Notes: a model not told the origin generated them from the sequence alone. Counted from the first letter of the stretch, positions 52,806 through 60,515 are shown. The stretch: DNA of 64,000 nt from CBDAPU01 sp965198875 (GCA_965198875.1 CBDAPU010000001.1:1550001-1614000); one strand, 5' to 3'. Numbers and translations: made by a program.

Positions 52806-53078
52806 TGCGCCACCCGATGATTTAACTGATTGTTGTGTTGTTAGAGAAGAAGGATGATAAAAGTTCAGATGGACGGACAAGGCGCTGTTGGAGAACATAC
52901 CCCACCACCATAAACCATCTTCATCTTCAACAGGTTAAGGGGCATACCGGCCGCTTCGTACATCCGTGTACCCTTCGGCATAAGCACACCCCTATACAAG
53001 TACAAGTCTCGGCAAAGACGGCGCCATCTTCCTGGATCTTGCATCTTCTGATCACGCCAGCCGGCTCTCAATATGGGC

Positions 53079-53513
53079 TTAATGATTAACGGTGATTTTT
53101 TTAGCTTGCTCCTTCTCTTGCTTGGGTATGGAGATCTCCAGCACACCATGTTTACCGCTCGCTTCAATTTTTTCCTCATCCACACCGTCAGGCAAACTGA
53201 ATTGACGATAAAAAGCGCCTCGCACCCTTTCTATCTTTTTATACCCATTCTTCTCTTCGCCCTGCTCATGCTCACGCCCACCTTTCAGGCTAAGCACACC
53301 ATCCTCCGTGGTAACGTCAATATCCCGAGGGTCCACACCCGGCAGATCGACCAGGATAAGAAAACGACTCTCCTCTTCTTTCACATCCACAGCAGGTCGC
53401 CAATGACCGCCAATGGCTCTCGATTGCGGCCGCGCTTTAAGCCCATGGAAGAACGACTCGGCCAGACCCAGCCTGTCAACAAAATGAAATGGTTCATAAC
53501 GAATGAATGACAT
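53079..53513 (-). CDS. Hsp20/alpha-crystallin family small heat-shock protein
   Basis: A 144-residue holdase. The N-terminal region MSFIRYEPFHFVDRLGLAES is followed by the alpha-crystallin domain from about residue 37 (WRPAVDVKEEESRFLILVDL, then DVTTEDGVLSLKGGRE, FYRQFSLPDGV). The conserved A-x-x-x-G-x-L motif appears as GKHGVLEISIP. The start was chosen at MSFIRYEP, where GGAGAGAG precedes ATG. Such proteins bind unfolding proteins and pass them to DnaK/ClpB. A heat-shock-type promoter lies 36-63 bp upstream. It is monocistronic. Confidence 0.94.
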   Translation of the reverse strand: MSFIRYEPFHFVDRLGLAESFFHGLKARPQSRAIGGHWRPAVDVKEEESRFLILVDLPGVDPRDIDVTTEDGVLSLKGGREHEQGEEKNGYKKIERVRGAFYRQFSLPDGVDEEKIEASGKHGVLEISIPKQEKEQAKKITVNH

Positions 53514-53548
53514 ACTCTCTCTCCAGAATGAAATTATCTTGAGAACCC

Positions 53549-53576
53549 ATATAGGGCCGTACATCAAAAAATCAAG
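53549..53576 (-). promoter_or_regulatory. predicted sigma-32 (RpoH) promoter of hsp20
   Basis: The minus strand has CTTGAT, 14 bp, then CCCTATAT, against the sigma-32 consensus CTTGAA-N13-15-CCCCATNT. The position gives a leader of about 28 nt before the hsp20 ATG, which is preceded by GGAGAGAG. Confidence 0.65.
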
Positions 53577-54015
53577 CCTCCGACCCATTGTGATGCACCA
53601 GACATGTTGATGGATTAGGCGTGGTTTTAAGTGAATGATGTTGTGTACACCTTCGGGAAGTCGCCTGATGGCAACAGACATATTCATTTGATGAAGATAC
53701 GTTAAACTTGTGCATACCTTCGGGGTGCCGCCTGATGACAGCTATTCAATCCCGTGTCTGAACCTGCATCTCATTAGGCGGTGTTCATGCTGCAGATAGT
53801 GATGTTGTCGGCGGGGGCTCTTCTATGCGAAGACAAGCGACAACCACATCCAAATCGAGATAGTGATGTTACCGGCGGTGGGATATTCTATATTCTTCCA
53901 TGTCTTTCGATCAGCGAGCGTCCACCTCGGCTCATCATCATGACTTGACGGCCTGCCCGGCGTGGACGAGCCGCATCGCCCTCGTTGCCTGATCAAGAAA
54001 AAGCCATGCCTTGAA
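53577..54015. repeat. spacer with two dimeric repeats and one interspersed motif
   Basis: There is no gene in this stretch. TTGTGTACACCTTCGGG at 53641 recurs as TTGTGCATACCTTCGGG at 53708 (both followed by GCCTGATG; period 67). AGATAGTGATGTT at 53794 recurs at 53858 (followed by CGGCGG; period 64). CATGACTTGACG at 53939 belongs to the interspersed family shared with 26507, 27665 and 55947, and here also follows GCGAGCGTCCACCTCG. Confidence 0.7.
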
Positions 54016-54660
54016 TTAAATCCAGTAAGCCGTAGTCGTCATCACCCTGGCGCAATAACCCATGCTCACCTTGACGGGCTCCGGTAACTCGGCGGCGCCG
54101 GCCGCCAACGCATCCCCTGCATGTGTTAATTCATCCTCGCGGATCTGCTCTAAAATCTGCCTGCTCTTATGATCGTTTTCCGGTAACTGCGAAAGATGCC
54201 TATCCAGATGGGCGACCACCTGACGTTCTGTTTCAAGCACAAAACCCAAACTCCACTTCTCTCCCAGCAAACCGGCCATTGCGCCAATCGCAAATGATCC
54301 CGTATACCAGATCGGATTAAGATAACTGACATGACTGTTTAATGCGACCACCCGCTCTTCACACCAGTGCAGGTGATCGCGCTCCTCGGCTGCGGCCTGT
54401 TGCAGGGAATGACGCACCCCGGGCTCTTTCGCCACCAAAGCCTGACCTGCATACAGGGCCTGTGCGGCCACCTCCCCGGCATGATTAACACGCATCAGTC
54501 CTGCTGAATGACGTCTTTCAGATCGCGCTAAGGGTTGCTCTTCCTCACCGCTGGCAGGGCTTGGGCGCGCCGGCTGGCCATGTTTGGCGAAGATAGCCGA
54601 GAAGGCCCTATCAAGGCCCATGATCAGCTCATCGACTGAATTGAACGTGCGTTGACCCAT
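54016..54660 (-). CDS. coq7: 2-polyprenyl-3-methyl-6-methoxy-1,4-benzoquinone monooxygenase
   Basis: A 214-residue ferritin-like di-iron hydroxylase of ubiquinone synthesis (C6 hydroxylation), the Coq7 type used where UbiF is absent. It carries the carboxylate and histidine ligands in MRVNHAGEVAAQALYAGQAL, AAAEERDHLHWCEERV, LGFVLETERQVVAHLDRHL and QIREDELTHAGDALAAGA. Length and motif spacing are normal. MGQRTFNSVDELI is taken as the start; an upstream in-frame ATG adds 31 residues of unlikely sequence. It is divergent from rplM (103 bp). With UbiK it shows an aerobic ubiquinone pathway. Confidence 0.94.
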   Translation of the reverse strand: MGQRTFNSVDELIMGLDRAFSAIFAKHGQPARPSPASGEEEQPLARSERRHSAGLMRVNHAGEVAAQALYAGQALVAKEPGVRHSLQQAAAEERDHLHWCEERVVALNSHVSYLNPIWYTGSFAIGAMAGLLGEKWSLGFVLETERQVVAHLDRHLSQLPENDHKSRQILEQIREDELTHAGDALAAGAAELPEPVKVSMGYCARVMTTTAYWI

Positions 54661-54763
54661 GCCGGGATTGTTGAAAAAAATCGCTGGAAAGTCCAGATTT
54701 ATTGACACAAAAGAGGGCAGTCCGTACCATTGCTTCTTTTTTTTCGCCGTCATCTAACACACA

Positions 54764-55192
54764 ATGAAGACCTACACCGCAACACCATCGAAGATCAGGC
54801 GTAATTGGTATCTTGTGGACGCCAGAGGAAAAGTCCTGGGAAGACTGGCTTCCAAAATCGCCCTTCGCCTGCGCGGGAAACACAAACCCGAATACACCCC
54901 AAACATGGACACGGGCGATTACATCGTCGTGATCAACGCCAGGGAGGTTCATGTCACCGGCAATAAGGCGAAGGATAAAATCTACTACCGTCACAGCGGC
55001 TATCCCGGGGGCATTAAGTCAACCCGCTTTGAGAAGCTGATGCAGTCAAGACCTGAGCGTGTTATTGAAAAAGCCGTGAAGGGCATGTTGCCGAAAGGCC
55101 CGCTGGGGCGTGAGATGTTTCGCAAACTACGTGTGTATGCGGACGGGCGTCATCAACATGCAGCACAACAACCACAACCCCTGGACATTTAA
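54764..55192 (+). CDS. rplM: 50S ribosomal protein L13
   Basis: A 142-residue ribosomal protein of canonical length. MKTYTATPSKIRRNWYLVDA begins the fold, with GKVLGRLASKIALRLRGKHK next. The L13 signature region is YYRHSGYPGGIKS and the C-terminal block is AVKGMLPKGPLGREMFRKL. It binds 23S rRNA early in large-subunit assembly and in some bacteria represses its own operon. It is followed 2 bp later by rpsI. The pair is conserved throughout bacteria and its coding sequence is undamaged, in contrast to the prophage debris beginning 700 bp beyond rpsI. Confidence 0.98.
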   Translation: MKTYTATPSKIRRNWYLVDARGKVLGRLASKIALRLRGKHKPEYTPNMDTGDYIVVINAREVHVTGNKAKDKIYYRHSGYPGGIKSTRFEKLMQSRPERVIEKAVKGMLPKGPLGREMFRKLRVYADGRHQHAAQQPQPLDI

Positions 55193-55194
55193 TC

Positions 55195-55587
55195 ATGGCG
55201 GAGAACATTTACTACAGCACCGGTCGCAGAAAAAGCGCCAGCGCACGGGTTTATCTCAAGCAAGGCACGGGCAACATCGTGGTGAATAATCGTACATTGG
55301 ATCAGTATTTCGGTAGAGAAACCGGCAGGATGATCGTCAGGCAACCTTTAGAGAAGCTCGATATGATGCAACACTTTGACATTAAAGTGACCGTGGCGGG
55401 CGGTGGTATTTCAGGTCAGGCCGGCGCTATCCGCCATGGGATCAGCCGGGCGCTCATCAAATATGACGAAACCTTACGCAAACCCCTGCGTCAAGCGGGC
55501 TTTGTCACGCGCGATGCAAGAGAAGTCGAACGCAAGAAAATCGGTCTGCACAAGGCTAGGAAACGACCGCAATACAGCAAACGTTAA
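55195..55587 (+). CDS. rpsI: 30S ribosomal protein S9
   Basis: A 130-residue protein with the family start YYSTGRRKSASARVYLKQG, the central VTVAGGGISGQAGAIRHGIS and the extended positively charged C-terminus KRPQYSKR, whose last arginine reaches the P-site tRNA in the ribosome. It is translated immediately after rplM with a 2-bp gap. The genes that often follow in gammaproteobacteria (petABC, sspAB) are missing; a non-coding, repeat-bearing stretch and then a prophage remnant follow instead, which suggests rearrangement at this point. Confidence 0.98.
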   Translation: MAENIYYSTGRRKSASARVYLKQGTGNIVVNNRTLDQYFGRETGRMIVRQPLEKLDMMQHFDIKVTVAGGGISGQAGAIRHGISRALIKYDETLRKPLRQAGFVTRDAREVERKKIGLHKARKRPQYSKR

Positions 55588-55614
55588 GCCCTTACATCAT
55601 CTTGACCCTTATCT

Positions 55615-55640
55615 GCCCATCATCGTGCGCCGATGTGGGC
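55615..55640 (+). terminator. terminator of the rplM-rpsI operon
   Basis: GCCCA plus CATCG pairs with CGATG plus TGGGC around a TGCGC loop, with one bulged T, followed directly by TGTTTTATT. It begins 28 bp after the rpsI stop. Confidence 0.7.
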
Positions 55641-56267
55641 TGTTTTATTGCGGCAGTGGATAGCATATAAAAACACATGTCGGCTGAAAAAGTCGGCGAA
55701 GGAATAACTTTTATCGCTCATGATGATGTGACTAAAATCAAGGGAAAAGCGTGAATGACATGCCGGTAATAAAAGTGTTATCACGATCATCATGATCAGT
55801 TGAGATAACATCAGGAGAGTCTGCGCCAGGTGAAGGCCATCAAGCTATGAGGGACGAGGCAAAGTGGATGTATGCGGGACTTGCGAGAGCATCATCATGT
55901 GACGAAACAGGCAGAGCGAGCGCAAAGCTGGGGGCTCACGCCAAGCGGGCGTCAAGTCATAGGTCAGAGGCGAAGTGGACGGTCGCGACTTGGCGAGACC
56001 ATCATCATGACCGGGCATTGTTAAGAACACTCTATCAATGCCCGCTGTTCGAAAGGCATAGATGACTGGCGAGACGATCAGCATAGTACGTCCTTTCTAC
56101 CCCTCAACGGGCACATCGGATAAAGCCTGCCCGGTATCGCAGACAGATGATCGCACCGAGCAGGTATTTCTTTAGCGAGAGGCGAAATGGATTATATTCC
56201 CTTTAAACCTGCAAATCTATTTGCTAGGCAGGCACTTACCCACAATCCGCCACTTCTCAATGGGGGG
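55641..56267. other. repeat-rich non-coding stretch left of the prophage remnant
   Basis: There is no credible gene. The segment GAGGCAAAGTGGATG...GACTTGCGAGAGCATCATCAT at about 55856 recurs, diverged, at about 55967 (GAGGCGAAGTGGACG...GACTTGGCGAGACCATCATCAT). ATGACTTGACGCCC lies on the minus strand at 55947-55960. The 76-bp repeat copy 2 occupies 56177-56251. Confidence 0.55.
56177..56251 (-). repeat. 76-bp interspersed repeat, copy 2 (inverted)
   Basis: This is the partner of 11217-11292 on the opposite strand, about 87 per cent identical. It ends only 16 bp from the left end of the prophage remnant, but the repeat itself lies outside the prophage. Confidence 0.85.
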
Positions 56268-56286
56268 TGACTATCATTTTGAGACA
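56268..56286 (-). repeat. left terminal transposase-type site
   Basis: On the minus strand TGTCTCAAAATGATAGTCA, matching the right-end site at 16 of 19 positions. Confidence 0.6.
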
Positions 56287-56359
56287 GGGGGAAATGGACA
56301 AAAAACGGCGGAAAGCCAGTGTGGGTAAGGGTTTGGGGGATAGGGGGTGGAAATAAAAG

Positions 56360-56378
56360 AATCACTCATTTTGCGACA
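56360..56378 (-). repeat. left subterminal transposase-type site
   Basis: On the minus strand TGTCGCAAAATGAGTGATT; the first 16 bases are identical to the site at 63036. Confidence 0.6.
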
Positions 56379-56638
56379 AAAATACACTTTTATGTCACAA
56401 AAATGTGCATTTAATGTTCCAGAATGTCTACTTTATCCCCCTTAAATCCACCAAAATGATCATTTTAATGGCGGTTAAAGGGGATTTAATCGGGTTTTAT
56501 GATGGGTTTAATGCTACACTGAAGGCATGCCGCATGAGGCTGAAAAATCGCCGCTGACAGCCATGAGCCCATCTTTGGCCTCTGTATGCGGGGGTGCCAG
56601 GCATAGTGACCTGGATGGCGTCCCGCCATGCGGCACAC

Positions 56639-57877
56639 TCATAGCTTCCCTATTACTTGTTCGTACACATTCTCATCTTTGAGATTTCTAATCGGCACCA
56701 TGCCACCTGAGCGGACACTGTTGGTGATTTCGCCTTTATCTTTGAAGTTGACGCGGACTACAAACTTACCTAAGTGCTTCTCCCGAACTGCATCAAAGAC
56801 ATAAAACAAAGCGGGGTCTACCTTATCAAACAGCACGGCCTGTGGTTTTTCGATGTGCCTGGATAATTTTAGTAGCTCATCTGTCGGGATGTCCTTTTTG
56901 ATACGCTTTTTCAAGTCTCTGACCATACGTCTCAGGCGTGCATCGGTCAGGGTAATCGCCAGATTCCGAGGCGCCATACCCCGCTGCTCCAAAGCCGCTA
57001 CGACATCCTTATCCAGGTAGCCCACCACCACCTGTTTGTTTTGTACCTGATAGTCCTCAGCCAGTACCTGCTCTGCCCAGCGCTGATACGGCCGATGCAG
57101 GTGGCGGGCGAAGCCAGGCAACTGTTCCAGGGCGGCGTCACGCAGGGCTTTGGGCAAGCTGGCGAGCCTTTGTCCGAAGACACTCTCCGGGGCCAGCCAG
57201 GCCTTGCCGACATTGTAATCCCAGCCCACACCAATGCCTTTGGGCACAGCGCCATAGACCTCGCCGGTGCGGGCATTGATGCGCTCCGTCCTATGCAGAG
57301 GTGGGGCCTGGCTAACCTGCTTGCCTTCCCGTTCTAGCTGACGTTGGCTTAGGGTGCGTACTGTGCAGCGACAGCCGAAACCATTCGGGGGGTAGTGGGT
57401 ATCCCAGAAGGGGTCATCAAGGGCTAAGATGAGCCCGTGCCAGGCTCGATGCTCTGGCCGGACGCGGCTATCGCCCACCGACAGGTATTGCAGATAAGGC
57501 CGTGTCTCTTTCGTGCGTTGCATCTGCTGCCAGCGACCGGCCATAGAGGCGCTACGCATGTTGTTATCGAAGATGATGCGGCTACGCCAGCCACGTTTGC
57601 CCTTGTAGCTCCAGCCGTATCGCTTGACGATACGGTCGAAGTCCTTACGGAAGTCGGTAATCGTGCCACCGGCTTTCCGGGTCTTTATCAGCGCTTGCCT
57701 GAAGTCACCCACCATCGCCACTTTGGTCGCCCCGGCCACTGCAAAGGCTTTGGTTCTGATATCACCCAGCAGGTCATCCCAGTGCCTGGTGGGGAGATCG
57801 AGCTTATCCTTGAGATAGGCAATGGCCTCCGGGAAGGGGACAGCGCCGAGCTTAACGTCTGGCATCGGTGGACTCAT
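56639..57877 (-). CDS. MuF-type phage head morphogenesis protein with C-terminal toxin-like nuclease domain
   Basis: A 412-residue protein. Residues about 60-195 are the Mu gpF/SPP1 gp7 minor-head fold: RIIFDNNMRSASMAGRWQQM, YLQYLSVGDSRVRPEHRAWHG and the Cys-bearing PPNGFGCRCTVRTLSQRQL. A linker follows, and the last 100 residues (from about 310) contain VLFDKVDPALFYVFD and KFVVRVNFKDKGEITNSV, resembling the PBECR nuclease-toxin domains often fused to MuF. MuF is packaged in the virion and could deliver the toxin module with the DNA. The frame is intact and starts 26 bp inside the portal scrap. It runs opposite to the tail genes, unlike Mu. No immunity gene is recognised downstream. Confidence 0.82.
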   Translation of the reverse strand: MSPPMPDVKLGAVPFPEAIAYLKDKLDLPTRHWDDLLGDIRTKAFAVAGATKVAMVGDFRQALIKTRKAGGTITDFRKDFDRIVKRYGWSYKGKRGWRSRIIFDNNMRSASMAGRWQQMQRTKETRPYLQYLSVGDSRVRPEHRAWHGLILALDDPFWDTHYPPNGFGCRCTVRTLSQRQLEREGKQVSQAPPLHRTERINARTGEVYGAVPKGIGVGWDYNVGKAWLAPESVFGQRLASLPKALRDAALEQLPGFARHLHRPYQRWAEQVLAEDYQVQNKQVVVGYLDKDVVAALEQRGMAPRNLAITLTDARLRRMVRDLKKRIKKDIPTDELLKLSRHIEKPQAVLFDKVDPALFYVFDAVREKHLGKFVVRVNFKDKGEITNSVRSGGMVPIRNLKDENVYEQVIGKL

Positions 57878-58079
57878 CCATGCCGCTAAGATAGGCGGTA
57901 GACAGGCTAAGCTGAATGACTTGCGCTAAGGCCGTCTCATCGAGCTCCGGCAGCAGTGCTGGCAGGGCGGCCTCGAACTCATCGAGGGACTTGCCTTGCC
58001 TCTCAAACTCAATCAGCGTGTCATAGATAATGCCGGACACGGCGCCGTGCAGCCGGGTGAGACCCTGGAACTGCACCCC
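57852..58079 (-). pseudogene. Mu gp29-like portal protein (DUF935), C-terminal scrap
   Basis: Only about the last 74 residues remain: QGKSLDEFEAALPALLPELD and QVIQLSLSTAYLSGMDES match the helical C-terminus of DUF935 portal proteins, which are normally about 500 residues long. It precedes and overlaps the MuF gene by 26 bp, the normal portal-MuF order. The 5' side ends abruptly at about 58.07 kb, where plus-strand tail-module sequence begins, so this is an inversion or deletion junction. Confidence 0.65.
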
Positions 58080-58190
58080 CGCCAGGCGGTGTTTCTCTTA
58101 ACCACCGGGGTGATTGAGAAAGCGCAGACCACAGCGCCCCCCGCTAAAACAACCCGCAAAGGCGCTCAGCCTAAGGAGACGAGAACATGA
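58060..58190 (+). pseudogene. 3' scrap of a small phage gene upstream of the tail chaperone
   Basis: The plus-strand frame reads LHPRQAVFLLTTGVIEKAQ followed by a basic, Pro/Thr-rich tail and a stop 4 bp into the next gene. The first part resembles the end of short phage proteins of the DUF2635/DUF7210 kind (P-x-A-xx-L-xx-GVIE). Its beginning lies in reversed portal sequence, so the gene is cut at the junction. Assignment is tentative. Confidence 0.35.
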
Positions 58191-58486
58191 CCAGGTATGA
58201 CCTGCTGCCGCGCACCGCTGAGGGTGAGGTGGATGTGGAGAAGGTGCAATTCCCGATCCATCTGCCGCTACTCTCACCGATTACCGTCAATGGTGAGGCC
58301 ATCGATGAGTTGGTGCTCCGTGAACCCAACATCAACGATATGGAGATCGCCGGACGGGAGAAGTCGGACATCCTCAAGATGCGCTGTCTCATCGCCCAGG
58401 TGGCCGAGCTTAGCCCGGATGAAGCGGGCCTGATTGGCGGGCGAGATACCCGCCGCTTAAATGAGTTGCTTGCCCATTTTTTATGA
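58187..58486 (+). CDS. phage tail assembly chaperone (Mu gp41/P2 gpE-like)
   Basis: A 99-residue protein. VQFPIHLPLLSPITVNGEAI and ELVLREPNINDMEIA are the family's substrate-facing strands, followed by the helical RCLIAQVAELSPDEAGLIGG and RDTRRLNELLAHFL. These proteins coat the tape-measure protein before tube assembly; in P2 and related phages the next product is made by a -1 frameshift (E+E') at the end of the gene. Here the following GpE-like frame overlaps by an ATGA at 58483 in the +2 register. The gene itself looks intact. Confidence 0.8.
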   Translation: MTRYDLLPRTAEGEVDVEKVQFPIHLPLLSPITVNGEAIDELVLREPNINDMEIAGREKSDILKMRCLIAQVAELSPDEAGLIGGRDTRRLNELLAHFL

Positions 58487-58626
58487 TGAACACTGCCGCC
58501 TTACGCCCGCTCATGGCCAATCTGGCGGCAGTGTTTCACTGGCAACCCTCGGAGATCAAGCGCTTAAGTCTGTCCGAGCTCAAGGCATTCCACGACCTGG
58601 CCGCCGAGCGTAGTGGGGGCGGCTAA
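58483..58626 (+). CDS. GpE family phage tail protein
   Basis: A 47-residue protein with MANLAAVFHWQPSEIKRLSL and SELKAFHDLAAER, matching the short GpE family (AxVFHWxPxE) that follows the tail chaperone in P2- and Mu-like phages. It may be made separately or as a frameshifted extension of the chaperone. It starts at an ATGATG overlapping the preceding stop. It is too short for most automatic gene callers. Confidence 0.8.
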   Translation: MMNTAALRPLMANLAAVFHWQPSEIKRLSLSELKAFHDLAAERSGGG

Positions 58627-58874
58627 TCGCCCCCCAGGGTCAGCGCCATACCCATGAGACCAATAAATACGAGTAGAGCAAACCAGATCCCGAGAGTACC
58701 CACCAGCATGGCGGCGATCACATCGACACTCAGCCAGTCGACGTCCCCCGGCGGTAAGTGGATAAGCCACCAGGTGGCCACCGCACTGAACACCGGCAAC
58801 AGATACATAAGCGCCATAAAGGCCATGTATTTGCAGCGGGCGATGATATAGGCAAGGTCATGGGTCGTGAACAT
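58623..58874 (-). CDS. possible small membrane protein inside the tail module
   Basis: An 83-residue frame with two to three hydrophobic segments (MAFMALMYLLPVFSAVATWW; VIAAMLVGTLGIWFALLVFI) on the strand opposite to the tail genes, between gpE and the tape measure. A TATACT hexamer lies just before its start. Membrane proteins of this size occur in prophages as moron or superinfection-exclusion genes. The frame could also be chance, though its hydrophobic pattern argues against that. No family is recognised. Confidence 0.45.
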   Translation of the reverse strand: MFTTHDLAYIIARCKYMAFMALMYLLPVFSAVATWWLIHLPPGDVDWLSVDVIAAMLVGTLGIWFALLVFIGLMGMALTLGGD

Positions 58875-58894
58875 ACTTGCCAGTATAGCATCTC

Positions 58895-59650
58895 ATGAGT
58901 GAATTACACATCAGCCTGGTCATCGAGGCCTTGGACCGCTTCAGCGCGCCGGCGCGCAAGGTAGCGAAGGCGGGTGAGATGATGGCGGCCAGATTGGCCG
59001 AGGGGCAGAAGAGCTTGCGAGCGTTGGGCACGCAGGCGAAGGCGATTGCCCGGCTTCAGGGACTGCAAGGTCAGTTGGGCAAGACGGCCGCCGAGATGGA
59101 CAAGGCCAGGCAGCGCACGGCGGCGTTAGGGCGGGAATTGGCCGCGACCACGCAACCGACGAAAAAGCTGCAACGGGCGTTTGAGGCCGCCCGCAGGCGC
59201 TCGGATAACCTCAAACAACAGCACCGCCAGCAGCGTGAGGCGCTCAAGGTCTTGCGAGGCGAGTTACGAGGTGCGGGTGTGGACACCCGTCACCTGGGTG
59301 CGGCACAGCGCAAGATAGCCGATGAGATGGCCGCCACCAACCGCAAGATGCGCCGCCAGGCCGCCCTTACCGCCAAGGTGACGGAGGCACAGGCACGTTT
59401 CGATAAGACCCTGCAACGTGCCGCCAATGCCGCACTCGTTGCCGGTGGGCTACGCTAGGCCGGCGATGCGATGCTGGGGGCGTTGCGCGGCCCGGTGAGC
59501 CATGCCATCACCTTTGAGTCGGCGATGGCCGATGTGCGTAAGGTGGTGAACTTCGCCCAGCCGGACGGCCTGACCAGGCTGGGTAATCGTCTACGTGAGA
59601 TGAGCCGCACCATCCCCATCGCCAAGGAGGGGCTGGCGGCGATGGCCGCC
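58895..59650 (+). pseudogene. phage tail tape measure protein, N-terminal part, interrupted
   Basis: MSELHISLVIEALDRFSAPA is a typical tape-measure start. A helical, Ala/Gln/Arg-rich coiled coil follows (LRALGTQAKAIARLQGLQGQ, ELRGAGVDTRHLGAAQRKIA). An in-frame TAG at 59456-59458 stops translation after residue 187, but the same frame continues with AGDAMLGALRGPVSHAITFE and MADVRKVVNF, so the stop is a recent nonsense change. At about 59650 phage sequence ends inside REMSRTIPIAKEGLAAMAAAA and the host ctaB fragment begins. The C-terminal part of the same protein resumes at 60799. Confidence 0.85.
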
Positions 59651-59651
59651 G

Positions 59652-59996
59652 CCGCACTTCTGGGCCCTGGTCATCTACCGCCGAAACGATTACGCCAATG
59701 CCGACATACCGATGCTGCCAGTCACGCACGGACTTGAATTCACACGCCTGCACATATTGCTTTATACCATCGTGTTGTTTGTGATCAGCCTCCTGCCTTT
59801 TGTGACCTACATGAGTGGCTTGACCTATCTGCTTGGCGCCGTCTTCCTGGGCGGGCTGTTTCTCTATTATGCAATAAGAATGCAGAGCGATCATGACGAA
59901 AAACTGGCCTATCAGACCTTTTCCTATTCCATCATTTATTTAATGGCCCTGTTTGCCTTTCTCCTGCTCGATCATTATATCTTTTTGTTTGTCTAG
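59652..59996 (+). pseudogene. ctaB: ctaB/cyoE fragment (protoheme IX farnesyltransferase, C-terminal third)
   Basis: The frame begins PHFWALVIYRRNDYANADI and continues PMLPVTHGLEFTRLHI, the strongly conserved loop of haem O synthase, then three hydrophobic helices to a natural C-terminus ending LLDHYIFLFV. About 114 residues of a protein of roughly 290-300 are present; the prenyl-diphosphate-binding aspartate motifs are missing. CtaB attaches a farnesyl group to haem b for cytochrome oxidases. The left edge joins tape-measure sequence across a short GCCGCC microhomology. It is host DNA embedded in the prophage. Confidence 0.9.
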
Positions 59997-60224
59997 GGCG
60001 GGCGACAGAGGACAGAAAACATGGGGATCATATTTAGTTTGACGTTTTTATACTCTTGCTGATAGGTTGCAGGCACTAACAAACTTTCCGAAAGCGATCC
60101 GTGGTCGGGTCGCCTGTGAATACAATACCCTTCTCAGGGGAATAAATAGGAACCTGCTTTTACTTTCGGCTGTTTGGTAGCCGTCCCGGCACCTTGCCAT
60201 TAACCAGAAGTGAGAGGATCAATA

Positions 60225-60515
60225 ATGTTTAAATTTATTTCTTTAGTGTTGTCTTTATGCCTGTTTTCCAGTATTACAATAGCGTGTCAGTTTGATACTG
60301 ATTGTAGGGTAGGATCAAAGTGTTACAAGCCCAGCGGGGGCATATATGGATGGTGTGTTGGGGGCATGTCTCCAGGAAACCAAAATGACAGAAGGCCAGC
60401 GAGAGATCCGCTTGATCTAACAGGAAAAAAGGGAGACACCTGCTCGTTCGATACAGACTGTGGTGTTGGCGGTCAGTGTATTAAAGGCAGTGGTCTATAT
60501 GGTACTTGCCTATAA
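60225..60515 (+). CDS. small secreted cysteine-rich protein with two tandem modules
   Basis: A 96-residue protein. MFKFISLVLSLCLFSSITIA is a signal peptide. The mature part has two copies of a four-cysteine module: CQFDTDCRVGSKC with a C ten residues later, and CSFDTDCGVGGQC with a C nine residues later, both ending YGxC. They are joined by a polar linker (RRPARDPLDL). The pattern CxFDTDCxVGxxC looks like disulfide-stapled extracellular modules (EB-like). Function is unknown. GAGAGG lies 7 bp before the ATG. It sits between host gene fragments ctaB and rpoH and may be a host gene carried into the prophage. Confidence 0.65.
   Translation: MFKFISLVLSLCLFSSITIACQFDTDCRVGSKCYKPSGGIYGWCVGGMSPGNQNDRRPARDPLDLTGKKGDTCSFDTDCGVGGQCIKGSGLYGTCL

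Noticed and set aside
56393..56411. A further transposase-type site (TGTCACAAAAATGTGCATT)
   Set aside because: It has the opposite orientation to the other left-end sites and only partial similarity, so it was left out of the end-repeat set.
56521..56638. Long-range inverted repeat TGCCGCATG...CATGCGGCA before the MuF stop
   Set aside because: The pairing is only about nine bases across a 90-base loop, and no RNA family or att-site was recognised.
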